DNA of 64,000 bases. Source: Tetracentron sinense. Its lineage: Eukaryota; Streptophyta; Magnoliopsida; Trochodendrales; Trochodendraceae. The notes beneath the pieces are model-generated. The model worked only from the letters and a program-made list of their open reading frames with translations. It was not told the origin of the DNA and made no database searches. Positions 1 to 13,100 of the stretch are shown here, piece by piece; the first letter of the stretch is position 1; the number at the start of each line of letters is the position of its first letter. The stretch lies in NCBI GenBank assembly GCA_015143295.1, contig CM026564.1:13380416-13444415 (forward strand). Direction: 5' to 3'. Made by a program: the position numbers and the translations under genes.

Positions 1-1497
1 AAGACTCAATTAGAGGAGATGCAAGACCTTGGTTTCATTGAACCAAGTATTTCACCGTGGGGTGCCCCGGTACTATTTGTCAAGAAGAAGGATGGCTCGT
101 TCGGATGTGCATCGATTACAAGCAGTTGAACAAGGTCACAATAAAGAATAAGTATCCATTACCTAGGATTGATGACTTGTTCGATCAGTTAAAGGGAGCA
201 AAATTTTTCTCTGAGATTAATCTTCGGTCCGGTTACCACCAGTTGAAGATCAAGGCTGAAGATATTCCCAAAACTGCATTCAGGACTCGGTATAGGCATT
301 TGAGTTCTTGGTGATGCCTTTTGTTCTCACGAATGCGTTGGCAGCCTTTATAGATCTGATGAACCGAGTGTTTCGACCATACCTGGATCGATGCGTGATA
401 GTGTTTGTCGATGACATCCTGGTATATTCCCAGACACGGGAAGATCACACACGAGACCTTCGTTTTGCTTTGGAAATACTGAGAGAGCACAAGTTGTATG
501 CCAAACTAAGCAAGTGTGAGTTTTGGTTAGAGGAAGTGGCATTCCTAGGCCACGTTGTTTCTGTGGAAGGCATCTCGGTGGATCCGAAGAAGATAGAGGC
601 AGTCATGAGTTGGGCGAGGCCCAAGAGTGTCACTGAGATACATAGCTTCCTGGGTTTGGCAGGCTACTGCAGCGCTGCTCACTTATTTGACCAGGAAGAA
701 TGCCAAGTTTATATGGAGCAATAAGTGCGAGATCAGCTTCACGGAGCTAAAGAAGAGGCTTACCATGGCCCCCATCCTTATAGTGCCATCCAGACGTGGT
801 GGTTATAAGGTGTACAGCGATGCCTCGCACGTTGGGCTTGGGTGTGTTCTCATGCAGCACAAGAAGGTTATTGCCTATGCATCAAGGTAATTAAAGGAGC
901 ATGAAAAGAATTAGCCCACGCACGACTTGAAGCTTGCTACAGTAGTGTTTGTACTCAAGATTTGACGCCATTACCTTTATAGGGAAGAGTTCTATGTGTT
1001 CACAGACTATAAGAGCCTCAAGTACCTCTTTTCCCAAAAGGAGCTGAATCTGAGGCAGCGACGTTGGATGGAGTTTTTGAAAGACTATGACTGCTCCATT
1101 TAGTATCACCCGGACAAAGCGAATATAGTGGCTGATGCCTTGAGTAGAAGACCTCCGGGGTTGTTGGCTCACATAATGGTTCAGGAATGGAAGCTATTAG
1201 AAGACTTGGCAAACCTGGACATCAGTGTGAATGCTTCTGTCTACAGTCCTATCATGGCAAATATCACAATTCGGCCATACATCCGAGATCGGATCCAAGA
1301 GTTGCAGGCTTCGGATGTTGACTTGTTGGCTTTCCAGGACAAGGAAGTTGCCAAGGGTAGTGAATAATTTTCTCTAACTTGCCAAGGTACTATCACATTC
1401 AAGGGAAGACTGTGTGTCCCTACCGATGTAGAATTTAGGCGGGAGATTATGGATGAAGCCCACCGTTCGAAGTATACAGTGCATCCTGGGGAGATAA
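1..1497 (+). pseudogene. Ty3/gypsy retrotransposon pol remnant (RT, RNase H, start of integrase)
   Basis: The window opens inside the RT domain. [20 protein letters not shown] is followed after a frame change near 100 by [20 protein letters not shown] and [15 protein letters not shown], then the [11 protein letters not shown] catalytic motif near 410 and [19 protein letters not shown]. RNase H follows (VYSDASHVGLGCVLMQHKKV near 815-870), then YHPDKANIVADALSRR near 1110-1150, then the opening of the integrase zinc-binding region (EFRREIMDEAHRSKY near 1430-1475). Order and motifs are those of chromovirus-like Ty3/gypsy pol. It is dead: frameshifts near 100, 300 and 690, a small deletion after LGLAGYC, and in-frame stops near 890, 960 and 1100. 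The reading is lost at about 1497, where unrelated gag sequence starts. Confidence 0.9.
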
Positions 1498-1499
1498 TT

Positions 1500-2007
1500 C
1501 CATGAATGTATCTGAGGAGTCAAAGACTTTCATTTCAGATTTGCAGTCTGAAAGAGATAACCTTATTGAAAATGTTAGATTTCTGGAAAAAGAATTTCTT
1601 GATATCCTGAAAGTTAAGGATGGGCTAGCTAAGAAAGTAACTAAACTTGAAAGAGAAGCTAGACTCCTTAGCAACACTCAAATCTTAGATAAATTGGCTA
1701 GCATGCAGCCCTCAACAGTAAACATGACTGGAATAGGACATTCAAACAGACCACCTGGTCCCATGAATGTTGGTACAATGTCTACTGCAACATATGAGCC
1801 AATTTATAAAAATCCGAGATATGAGAGTTCTACTCCCTCAGGATCAAAATCAAAGATGCCAAGTTCTCAACTGTATCAAACTTTTGTCACTTCTGGACAT
1901 GGTAAGAATTCAGTTCCAATTGAAGTTGAGAGAACTAAGGTTCAGTCTCATGCTAAAAGATCTCCTCCTCCTAGGTTCATTTTGAAAGGAATCCAGATAA
2001 AAAATTA
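1500..2007 (+). pseudogene. Ty1/copia (SIRE-like) gag C-terminal fragment
   Basis: One open frame of 180 codons (1502-2044). It has a coiled-coil-like N-part (SEESKTFISDLQSERDNLIE), then LDKLASMQPSTVNMTGIGH, a low-complexity Pro/Ser/Tyr segment and a basic end. The coiled coil followed by a KL..L......TGxG box resembles gag of large copia elements of the SIRE type; that assignment is from memory of the family and only moderately sure. It abuts gypsy integrase on the left and a copia LTR on the right, so it is a fragment. The last 12 codons or so run into the LTR. Confidence 0.55.
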
Positions 2008-4168
2008 TGTGGAAAACCGGATCCCGAGGATCTTTACACCATAGAAAGCAATTAATATTATCTACATGTTTTAGTTAAATTACCTCGGTGAATGATGTTC
2101 ACCGGTGAAGCAAATATCCACTCGAACCGTCAGAACTCTTTGTAGAGATTTCTCGAATAAATACTCGAAGCTCGATCCTTGTTCTTCGCTATCCCGTGAA
2201 GCCTTTGACTCTTTTCTTGGTCTTGAAGAAATAAAGAGAACAAGAAGAGATGTTGGTGTAGACTATCTATCACCCAAAATTTTAGGGTTCAAAACCCTAA
2301 CTTCAAAACTTGAAAACACCAAAGGGAGGGGCTCACGAAAATTGAGGGAGAGAGATCTCCCTTAAAGAAGCTCACGGTTTTGAGAGGGGAAGAGAAAAAA
2401 TTAATGAATAATGATTTCTCCTACGGTTGGGGATTTTATAGAGATTAGAATCTTATTCTAATCCTAAAGAAATTAGGAAACATCCATTTTTAGATAGTTA
2501 CTAACTAATGGACTTCTAATTAATTAGTTGTTACAAACCTTCTAATTTGGGATACCTTTTCTCAAAAGGATTCCATAATTAAAGGTGGTGTAACTAATTC
2601 CTAGATTTTAGGAATCCCAACAACCTAACAAACTCCTAACAATTATGAATTATAATCCAAATAGGAAACCCCATAATAGGGTGGGCGTGAGCTATAGGGG
2701 GCGTGAGCCCTAGAGGCTTGGTCTCCAAGTTTTAATAAAACTCTATCTTTTTCTCTTTTAATTCTTGTTTACCAAGATTGGAATCTAATCTCATAATTTA
2801 AGGAGTTAATAAACGATAATTATTCAACTAACATTATCCTAATCTAATTAGGAAACAATAAGTGGGCGCCCCACCTATGGGATTTATTCAATGGGCTTAG
2901 GCCCACTAATAAGGTCCATACCACTATGGTTTTATGGATATGGGTCAAACCCATTTCCCCTTATTTAATGTTAATTAAATAATCATAAATATTATCCTTT
3001 AATTTCAAATAACAATTAATTTAAACCATAGATTAACTTTTAATCCATTTAATTAATTATTAACATTTAATCAATAGTTTGAGCTTGTATTTCTTATGTG
3101 AGCATCTCTACAAATTGCTCTAAGACATTCTAACCTTAGCTTAACCAATGTTATCCCATTGACCCTAAATAGGAATTACATCGGAATTACAAGTGACGTG
3201 AGATATTCATGTTGCAATTGAATCCCAGTGTAAGAACATTAACCATTACGGATCCCGTCACATGAAATTTTAATTCAATTGATCCTTCTAATTACATTAT
3301 CCCTAATAGGCCTTCGAGATTATATATACTATCTAACTCATATCTCATTGCACATTATCCAGGTTTCCAAGACTTCTAATTAAGCCATGATAAACTTTTT
3401 CTCATATAAAACATTTTGAGAAAAGCTTTTTATAAGTATAATATATTTTAAATAAAATATATTTCAAACTTGTTTTGTTTTAAAATCACCTGTGTAGGAT
3501 TTAAGCTTAATCGACTGTCTTACCTGGAACTTTGATAATCTCTCAATTTAATGAGCATGGATTTCATGTTTGAAATTCATCATGACTCAAACATCTTTCC
3601 GACTATCCAACTGTCATTGTATCGTATTCCCTAAGGTAGAGAGTACTTTGGTGGAATCAAAACAGTCAGATTACTGTTCAGTTATAAATGAACTCATCAA
3701 ATCTGAGGATCATTGAAACTGTTCAATGTGAATGAGAGACCAACTATCTGATAATATGTTTATACAAGAGGTCTCTCATTGCATGCAATCAGTCAGTGTA
3801 CATTTAAGCACCCATATGCTGATATGTAGTCTCCACTACAATAATTTGAAATAAAACTATATCTCAACCATTGAGAACATCTTAACATTGTAGTAGCCAT
3901 ATAAGTGAAGTGTCCAGCTTCACGCATTGTTGTGACTATATAAGGTATAAGGAACTGGAAAGCTATATTTGCCTGTGATAGTCTAATCATATAGCTTTCC
4001 TACAATATATCATAAGGACCTTTATCGATATCTCATATCGTATAGATCATCTCATGATCATGGTCAATTACCCATAATGAATTCACAATAGATAAAACAG
4101 GAAGTCTATTAATCAAATTAATAAGAATCTTACAATCTAAATGAATTTTTTGGGCATCATGTCTAACA
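2008..4168 (-). repeat. Ty1/copia 3' LTR (2.16 kb), minus orientation
   Basis: Read on the minus strand it begins TGTTAGACATGATGCCC and ends CA at 2008. Immediately before it on the minus strand is a purine run, GGCAAGTGGGGGAT, a polypurine tract, which marks this as the 3' LTR of an element whose body lies to the right. It is clearly similar along its length to 4451-6614 (for example the shared blocks around 2085-2150 and 4528-4590, and 3080-3240 and 5555-5700) and to the inverted copy starting at 63016. No convincing protein-coding content. Confidence 0.8.
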
Positions 4169-4450
4169 ATCCCCCACTTGCCTTAAAAGTCATTGTGACA
4201 TAGATTTCAATCTAATACTATCTAAGTGTGTTACAAATATTTTACCTGATAAAGCTTTAGTCTCTGGGTCAGCAACATTAAGTTGAGACCTAATCTTTGT
4301 AACAAAGTTGTCTTTCCTCTCAATAATCTCATTAATGAGATTATACTTCTTCTAAGTGAAAAGTAAGCACAGAATCCCTAGTCCTTTTCAGGTACTTCAT
4401 GATGTGCTTCACAGTAGTCCAATTTGAAGGGGTATCCAAATAAAAATTTA
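4169..4450 (-). pseudogene. Copia RT end fused to RNase H C-terminus, plus polypurine tract
   Basis: On the minus strand it reads LDTPSNWTTVKHIMKYLKRT, the end of copia RT. After stops comes ADPETKALSGKIF, the extreme C-terminus of copia RNase H, and then the polypurine tract (4169-4181). The central RNase H part is missing, so this copy is internally deleted. It continues the element interrupted by the LTR at 4451-6614. Confidence 0.7.
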
Positions 4451-6614
4451 TGCAGAAACTGGATCCCCTAGATCTAACATCATAGAAAGCATCAAAATTA
4501 TCTAAGAGTTTTAGTCATATCACCTCGGTGAATGCATTTCACCGGTGAAGCTTAATCCACTCGAACCATCAGAACTCTTTGTAGAGATTTCTCCGAAAAA
4601 ATACTAGAAGCTCGATCGTTGTTCTTCGCTATCCCCACGAAGCTTTAGAATCTCCTTTGGGATTATAGAAGCAAGAGGAAGAAGATGGATCAATGGTGTA
4701 GACCTTCTATCACCAATAATACTAAGGTTCAAAACCCTAGATTTGCAAAACCCAACTAGGACTACCAATATAGCTCACGAAAATCCCTAGGGGTCTCCCC
4801 TAGGGCTCACGGTTTGGAAAGAGAGAGGAGAAGAGAGAAAAAATTCTGGAGAATTCTACTTAATGGTCTAGGGTGTTGGGATATTTATAGATTAGGATTT
4901 TATCCTAATCCTACTCCAACTTGATCTTATCTAGTAGGATTTATTAATCAACAATAATTCTTATTATTAATTAAATAAACCCCTACTTAATCTATAACTA
5001 CTCTAGTTATAGTAATGCTATTAATTAAAGAGTCTCTATTATAAGAGGATTCCTTAATTAAAAGGGATAAGTCAACATCCTACACCAAAGTAGGAAACCT
5101 AGTCAAACTAGGAATCAACAAGGAGGGGCGTGAGCTTCTATGGGGTGTGGGATTTGAGGAGTTAAAACTCCTTATTGTAATCTAATTACAATAACATCTT
5201 AATCCTAATTGCAATCTAACACTTGGATTTTAATTCCATAATAAAAGGAATTATATTTCAATAATTATTCAATTAAACAAATCTTAATCCAATTAGGATT
5301 CCTCAAGTGGGCGCTCCACCCTAGGGTTTAAACCCATGGGCTTTAGCCCATATTAAAGGTCCATTTTAATGGGTTTATGGATATGAGTCAAACCCATTTC
5401 CCTTTTAATTATGTTAATCAAATAATTACTAAAATAATCCCTTAGTTTAAATTAACAATTAATTTAAACAATAGATTAACTATTAATCTATTTAATTAAA
5501 TGATTAATTTTAATCATTTAAAATAATTGATTAACTTTTAATCAATTATTGAGCTTGTATTTCTTATGTGAGCACCTCCACAGATTGCTCTGGGACATTC
5601 TTACCCTGGCTTATCCAATGTTATCCCATTGACCCTAAATGGGAATTACATCGGAATTGTAAGTGACGTGAGATATCCATGTTGCAATTGAATCCCAGTC
5701 TATGAACATTAACCATTACGGATCCCGCCACATGAACTTTTAAATTCGGTTTATCCTTCTAAATACATTATCCCTAATGGGCCTTCGAGATTGACATACT
5801 ATCTAACCCATAACCCATTGCAAATCATTCGGGTTTCCAAGACTTATGATTAAGCCATGAGAAACAATTTCTCATGAAAGCATTTTGAAAAAAAATCATT
5901 TTATAAGTATAATACCTTTTAATAAAAGTATATTTCAAAACTTATTTTGTTTTCAAAATCACCTGCGCAGGATTTGAACTTAATCAACTGTCTTACCCGG
6001 AACTTGGATAATCTCTCAAATTAATGATCATGGATTTCTTGTTTGAAATTCATCATGACTCGAACAACTTTCTGACTATTGAACTATCACTGTATTGTAT
6101 TCCCTAAGTTAGAAAATACGTTGGTGGAATCAAAACAGTCAGATCACTGCCCAGTCATAGATGAACTCATCAGATCTAAGGATCATCGAAACCGTTCAAT
6201 ATGAATAAGAGACCAACTATCTGATAGTATGTTTATGCAAGAGGTCTCTCATTGAATGCAATCAGTCAGTGTACACTTAAGCACCCATATGCTGATGTGT
6301 AGTCTTCACTACAATAGTTTGAGATAGAACTACATCTCAATTATTGAGAACATCTTAGCATTCTAACAGCCATATAAGTGAAGTACCCAGCTTCACCCAC
6401 AGCTGTGACTATATAAGGTATAAAGAACCAGAAAGTTATATCTACCTATGATAATTTAATCACATAACTTTCCTACAATATATCCTATGGATCATCTCAT
6501 GATCATGGTCGATTACCCATAATGAATACACAATAGATTAAGAAGAAGCATTTATTAATCAAATTAATTGGGTTCTAACAATCTAAATGACTTTTCTGGG
6601 CATCATGTCTAACA
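4451..6614 (-). repeat. Second copy of the 2.16-kb copia LTR, inside the element
   Basis: It has the same length, same termini (minus strand TGTTAGACATGATGCCC to TGCA) and same internal blocks as 2008-4168. It splits the RT coding region: codons for VVSRF lie just right of it and RT-end codons just left. It has no polypurine tract next to it, so it is best read as a solo LTR inserted in the older element. I could not find a convincing 5-bp target duplication (left attta, right caatt), so the edges may be a few bases off or rearranged. Confidence 0.7.
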
Positions 6615-8075
6615 CAATTATCTGATACTTGGATTGTTTTAGAACCGACTAACAACTCCCACTACATGACAGATATCATGTCTAGTACATAGCATGGCAT
6701 ACATGAGGCTCCCAACTGCCGAAGTATAAGGGCACCTCTTCATCTGCTTGATCTCATTAGCTGATGTAGGGGTCATCTTCTTAGACAAAGTAACACCATG
6801 TCTAAAATGAATGAGAGTTGTCTTAAAAATCACTCATATTGTATCTAGACAAAATCTTGTCTAAGTAGGAAGTTTGGCTCAATCCCAACATTCTGCATTT
6901 TCTATCTCTTAGAATCTTTATTCTGAGAACATAGGATGCCTCTCCCAAGTCTTTCATTGAGAAATGCTGAGAAAGCCAAATCTTGACGGATAACATCCCT
7001 ACATTATTCCCAATGAGTAGGATGTCATCTACATAAAGTATTAGGAATACAACCGCTCTCCCACTGTCCTTCTTGTATATACATGATTCCTCTAAATTCT
7101 TTTGGAATCTAAATTCTTTGATCGAAAGATCAAATCTTTGGTTCCAGCTTCTGGAAGCTTGTTTCAAACCATATATCGACTTGTTGAGCTTGCATACCAT
7201 GTTCTCCTGGTTAGGAGCAATGAAGCCCTCAGGTTGCTTCATATACATGTCTTCATTTAACATTCCATTAAGAAAAGCAGTTTTGACATCCATTTTTCAT
7301 ATCTCATAGCCATGGTGTGTAGCTATAGCCAGTAATATCCTGATGGATTTGAGCATAGCTACAAGTTAAAAGGTATCCTCATAATCAATTCCTTGAATTT
7401 GAGTGTAACATTTTGCAACAAGTCTTGCTTTCTAGGTCTCCACGTTACCATCGGCACCCTTCTTCCTTTTGTAAACCCATTTGCATCCAATTGGCCTTAT
7501 ACCATCTGGTGGATCTACTAAAGTCCAGACGCCATTGCAATACATGGAATCTATTTCAGCATTCATGGCTTTATTCCATTGAGATGTATCTATATCTAAT
7601 GTAGCTTCCTGATAAGTATTAGGATCTGTATCCTCATCATCAGGGGTAACTAGATAAACCTCATTATTAAATTACTGAAGTCTATCTGGTGGTCTAGAAA
7701 CTCTTTCAGATCTTCTCAGTGGAACAGAATTAGAAGAATCAATAGTGGAATGATTAGGTTCAATTTCGATACTAGCTGAGTTGTCTTTCATCTCATGAAA
7801 TTCAACCTTCTTAAGAAGATCCATTTCTTCCTCCAAATAGGTGGCATGATTCCTAACAACTATTGTTTGGTCTACCTTGGAATAGAAATAAAAACCCTTA
7901 GTTTCTTTTGGATACCCTATTAAATTTCATTTTTCTGTTCTAGATTCCAACTTAGTAGGTTCGAGTTTGCAAACATGCGTAGGACAACCCCATACCCTTA
8001 GATGTTGTAAACTAGGTTTTCGCCCAGTCCACAATTCATAAGGTGTAACCGGTATAAACTTAGAAGGAACCCAGT
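6615..8075 (-). pseudogene. Ty1/copia pol: integrase C-terminus and reverse transcriptase, degraded
   Basis: Minus strand, from right to left: PYELWTGRKPSLQHLRVWGC (near 7960-8030, integrase C-terminal region), then an unalignable linker, then RT from MDVKTAFLNGMLNEDMYMKQ (7293) through IYGLKQASRSW, the YVDDILL catalytic box (near 7020-7040) and MKDLGEASYVLRIKI. After a frame break it continues as KMTPTSANEIKQMKRCPYTS and VGSLMYAM to VVSRF at about 6639. Stops and frameshifts show it is inactive. It is the same element as the fragments at 4169-4450 and 8076-8664. Confidence 0.9.
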
Positions 8076-8664
8076 TTAGAATGTAAATGACAGTTTGTAA
8101 GCATGGCTCATCAAAGAGCGAACCATATCTAATAAAGTTCGGTTTCTTCTTTCAGAAACATCATTTTGTTGAGGTGAAACAGGACTTGTCCATTTCGAGA
8201 TAATCTCATTATCCCTTAAGTAATCCATAAAATCATTGGTTAGGTATTCACTACCTCGATCTGATCGAAGTGTCTTTATGGATTTGTCTGTTTGATTCTC
8301 AACTTCAAATCTGAATTCTTTGAATATTTCAAAAGTGTCAGATTTGTGTTGCATCAAATAGACATATCCATATCTAGAATAGTCATCGGTAAATGTGACA
8401 AAATACCAGTATTGCCCTCGTGCAACAATGTTAAATGGACCACATACATCACTATGTATGAGTCTTTAACTTTTCTTCGGTTCTTTTTACCTTTTTAGGG
8501 TAAGGCTTCTTAGTCATCTTCCCTTTAAGACATGACTCACAAGTAAAGAGTGATTCTACCTTGAGAAATTCAAGGGGACCATCTTTTACCATCCTCTTGA
8601 TCCTATCAAGATTAATGTGATCAAGTCTCTTATGCCAAAGATAAGTAGATGTCCTTGGGACCAA
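8076..8664 (-). pseudogene. Ty1/copia pol: gag-pre-integrase and integrase core
   Basis: The minus-strand start of the surviving element. TYLWHKRLDHINLDRIKRMV with CESCLKGKM is the HHCC zinc-binding segment. Downstream, TLRSDRGSEYLTNDFMDYLR carries an acidic catalytic residue and SERRNRTLLDMVRSLM the catalytic glutamate region. There is a frame change between the two blocks (around 8357-8460). Gag, protease and the 5' LTR are missing: homology stops near 8664. Confidence 0.88.
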
Positions 8665-9989
8665 GGCTATGCCATTAAATTATGTAAGTTATGTTATATG
8701 TAAATAAATTATATATATATATTAATATGAAAAATCTAAGCTAGGGGACTTTAGTAAGTAAATCAGATTAAGGTCAAAAATCCAATAAAAATTTAATATA
8801 TTTACATCGTATTTTGTTCTTCCTTCCACTTTATGTTAAAAACAATAGTTATATGTTTTACCAGTAAGCATGGTTCAGGTTGTATTTCATGGGTAGCAAC
8901 TTGCAGCTTCTGAAAGAACCCAGATCATCTTTTTCCCTGATCGGTAAAGAACCCAATTCACAAGGGGTAGGCTTCTAAATTATTATTTTTGGTTCTCATT
9001 GATTAGTTGTTTAATTTACTTCATATTGCTATGGTATTATTTTGCAATTTACCTATTGGGGTTAAACCATATATGAAAGATTCAAAAAATCTATTAGAAT
9101 TCCTTAGTAGAGAAGGTAAATAATATTATTTAATAGTATAATTTTTTGGGTAAAATATTTCAGTCTAATCAAATATTTTCTTTTTTATCCATAAAGCAAG
9201 ACTATATATTAAATAATAAAAGAAAACAAAAACACAAACTAACAAATAAGCAAAAGGGATCACAAGAAAATGTACCCGATCATAGTAACAAAGTTCTTTG
9301 AATTTTTCAAAAAATTACAAATAATTCACGACTTTTTCATTAAAAGATTTGATCACGACACGACTTAACCTTAAGGTTAATTTTTTAAATATTTTTTCTA
9401 AGAACTAAGGTTAGATTGTTGAACCCTAAGAGTTAAAGAATCTTAACCATGGTTAATAATGATTAAAAGGGACATGTGTTGACCTATGGGTGCAGTTGAA
9501 CTCTCCCTGAGTTCAATAGCAATTGGCTGGGAGTACATCTCTGTTGAGTCTATTGGTGGAGCGGTGAGGTTATAGATAGAAAAGTTGGTTAAAAGGGAAT
9601 ATTTTGGATTTTAAAAAGGGAATGGGACAAAAGAAGTTTGTTAGAAAAGAAATTTTGGATTTTAGAGAGGATATTTTAGGTAATAAAATGTTGGTCGAAA
9701 GCGGCCTTTATTGCTTTTATCATTCGGTAAGGTAATTTAAATTTATGTGTATATATATACAACCTCCAAACATGACAGTATAAAAATTACTTATTCCCAA
9801 GAACTTCTGATAAAATTATTGATGCTAAAGTGGCCCCCACGTCCATGACCACGCTAATGACAGCCACGCCGCTAGTAGAAATTGCCGAGTAGCATTGAAA
9901 AAGGGCCCTCATTTAAGGTTTTTTTTTTGTTTAACCCAGGTGTCTCCACTCCATTGGAGTGAGACTAATCCTGTTGGGCCGGGGGGCAG
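8665..9989 (-). other. 3' flank / probable 3' UTR of the transporter gene, AT-rich
   Basis: No coding signal. On the minus strand an AATAAA (plus-strand tttatt at 9707-9712) lies about 280 nt after the stop and could be the poly(A) signal. Around 9390-9470 is a block with CTTAACCATGGTTAA that recurs elsewhere in the window (see findings). The remainder is A/T-rich filler next to the broken copia element that ends near 8664. Confidence 0.4.
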
Positions 9990-10164
9990 TTAAGGTATCT
10001 TTCCTTGGGCATCAGTTCCGATAGTAGGAGCAGAATCATGTTTAACATCTGTTTCAGTAGATCGTTGATCTGGATCTTCTAGCCCGGCCTCTTCATCTGC
10101 TTGTTTGCTTTGCTCAGCAGTGTCCTCAGCAACCTGAGCTCCGGTTTTATCTTCTTTTGAACTC
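9990..10164 (-). CDS. Exon 11, C-terminal tail and stop
   Basis: It reads SSKEDKTGAQVAEDTAEQSK and continues as an acidic, hydrophilic tail ending TDAQGKIP and TAA (9992-9990). The acceptor is ctgtag|GAGTT. There is no membrane segment; it is probably disordered and cytosolic. Intron 10 (10165-10575) shows nothing else. Confidence 0.9.
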
Positions 10165-13100
10165 CTACAGAGTAAGATGAGAACCAAGATAGACCACTAT
10201 TAGTCTTGAAATGGAAAAGGTTTTATGAAACCAACAGGGTAGACCATTATCAGCAGCACATTTGTGCACAAGCCACGAATGCCACCATTTAGTTGGCCCT
10301 ACCTTTGAAGATCTCTAACACCAAGTCAACCCAATTAGATAAGAAAAAATAATCTGACAAGCTAAAATTATATCATAACCACATGTATATCAGCTGGTCA
10401 GATTACTTTCATTTTGGGGTAAAAGATGACGTAACGGGCCCAAACCCCTCTGCAGGTGTGTCGCTTATTCATCAATGCTCTTTTGTAGCCCTAAGCTACA
10501 AGATCTGTAGCTTGGGTTGCATAAATATAAAAAGGAAAAGGGGGGAAATGAAAATAAAGATGCAAGATTATGTACCCAGAATAAATCACGAGTCCAACAG
10601 CAACGGCAGCAAAAGCTATGAAGTACATCCAATCAACCTGAAAAGGATAATCATCTTTCAAACCTTCTAATAATAAATTTTTGGCTTTAGCCTTTGATAC
10701 TGATACTGAGAAGACTCAAACAATATAATTAGCTTCCATACCTTTTCATGATATGCAAAGATGCGAATCAAGACAGCCCACATGTCCGAGGTCAGCAAAG
10801 AAAGGTTTAGCATGGTGGACCCACTCATCTGATTTTAACAAAGGAGACTTCAGAACAATTAATTCTGTAATTGGAGAAACAATAGGACTTAATAATAGTA
10901 CATAATTCGTACGACTCCAAAATAGATATGATGTAGCATTGCAGTGTACTGAGAAGTATAGTACCACAAGGTATCATAACAATGGGAAGACTAACAAGGA
11001 ACCCTTCCTGATAGTTTGATACTCTGATACCAAGAGCAGAATAATGGAAGGTGCTTATTTCTCTTTGGCAACAAAAAGAGACTGAACGGAAACAGAAAAG
11101 ATAAGAATGATGCTCCCCCCACCCACACAAAAAGAAAATTTAATAAATTTTATAATAATATTCCTGCTAATAATTCTGCGCACTAGGGGTTCCCCAGGAG
11201 AGGCATTGCTTAGGCAAGTGAAAAAAATTTACGTAATCTATACCATAATATAACGAAATAAACTCTCCTCTTTAATCTCCCATCTTTGTTATTCTACAAG
11301 TGCTGACATGGTACCTCTAAAAAAGAGAAATTTTAGGGGATTGTGATGAGAGGAATAGAGATAAGAGGGATAGAGAGAGAATGTACAGAGCATTAATCGA
11401 TGGGAGGAATTTTAGGGGATTGTGATAAGAGGGATAGAGAGAATGTAGAGAGTAATAATCTATGGGATGGATTTTAGGGGATTGTGATAAGAGGAATAAA
11501 GATAAGAGGGATAGAGAGAGTGTGTAGAGCCGTATTTGATTTTTTACAATTCCATACTATTTTTCTTATGAGTGATTAGTTCTAATATATTTTATTTATT
11601 TATTATTTTTTTATTCACACATGTGCATTGCACGGGTTTATGCTAGTTAATATTTATGTCATCATAATCGAATACCTTTATCCCAAATACTTGAGTTCAC
11701 GAATCAAGTTCTATTAAAAGTCATAACTCCAAATAAATCATGTGTATAAAAATGTTTTCCATCCATCCATGTAATTTATGGCCTTTCCCTTCGCCCTTTT
11801 AGATGCTTAAACTTGCACCAATACACTTCTCAGTGGAACCGTTAGCAATCTTTGTTGAACATGTCCAAACCATCTTAATCAACTCACCCATATTTTATCA
11901 GCAATTGGAGCCTCTTAGATTCTCTCATATGCACTCTTTTTTTTTAATCTTTATCTTTCATTGTCTTTCCACTTAGGGGTGTCAATGGGCCGGGCTCAGG
12001 CCTAGGCCTAATCAGGTCAGGCTATGTTAGACCCGATTAATAATCGAGCCAGGCTTGGACCTAGAATTAAGGCCCTCTACTGGGCTCTTATACTATATTT
12101 CTAATCGGGGTGACCAAATCTGATTATATATGATTTTTTTTAAACCCTAACCTTAAATCCCAATTTTCGCTCCCTCTCTCACAGATTTTGTTGGCCCAGC
12201 TCAGCCCAATTATTAATCACCACCGATTGGCAAGGCGGTGGCCTAGGCATTGCTTATGCGACATTTTCACTTCAACGTAAATACCAGAACCTGGATCAGT
12301 CTTTCAAGGCTAGCTGCAAAAGTTGCTGATAAGCCATCTTCACTCTGCAGTCTGCATAAGTGAAGTCAGCATTAACCGTTGATGACTAGAGACCAGAAAA
12401 AAATCAAAAAACTCAAAATTCTAGATGAGGTGTTCATCTTTGAGTGTAGGCAAAAATCAAGTAAAAGAGAAAGGAGACCCGGGGGGGGGGGGAACCAACA
12501 GCTCCAATTGGAGAGGTCACACTCAAGATGAACAAAATCACCTCTGAAGATTCTATTCCCAACTAGATTAGGAATTGAAAATACTGGAAAAAAAATCTGG
12601 ACTGTTCACTGCACACATCACATGGCTGGAAGAGGTGCAGAAAATGGCTTTTCCCATCCAACCCGATGGCCACATAAGAGAAGTATGGTGTGATTATCGT
12701 AAAAAAAAAAATAGAAAGGTCCTAGCCAACATGTTGATAAATTCAGCTAATGTAGCTTCAAGCCTTCTATTTTAGATGTCAATCTCAAACATTGGGTCTC
12801 ATCAGAAGGGCCAATTTCCCAAAAACACTGGTTCAAAATAAGAGACTGTCATATGGAAGAACTTATATACCTCTAATACATACCTTGAGCAAGATTGGGA
12901 CTGATGAGTAAAACAGAAACATTGCCAGTGCAAATCCAATAAAGGGAAGCACCTGAAAGAAAAATGTTGAGCAAACAAAATCCTCGACATTAATTTATTT
13001 TCAGAAATAATCTACAAGTTTTTAAAGCATAGAACACTAAGTGGAACCAACACTGTTTTTACTGGAAAAGCAATATTGAAACCAACCACTTCTATATATC

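Noticed and set aside
4451..6614. Reading 2008-4168 and 4451-6614 as the two LTRs of a single small element
   Set aside because: The 282 bp between them are RT/RNase H C-terminal codons and a polypurine tract that belong with the pol sequence right of 6614.
10825..11130. 101-codon minus-strand frame in intron 8
   Set aside because: It only crosses the edge of exon 9 in the wrong frame; no domain.
12480..12492. G-run as a G-quadruplex regulatory site
   Set aside because: A lone homopolymer in an intron; may vary by sequencing error. The same holds for the C-run near 38889.
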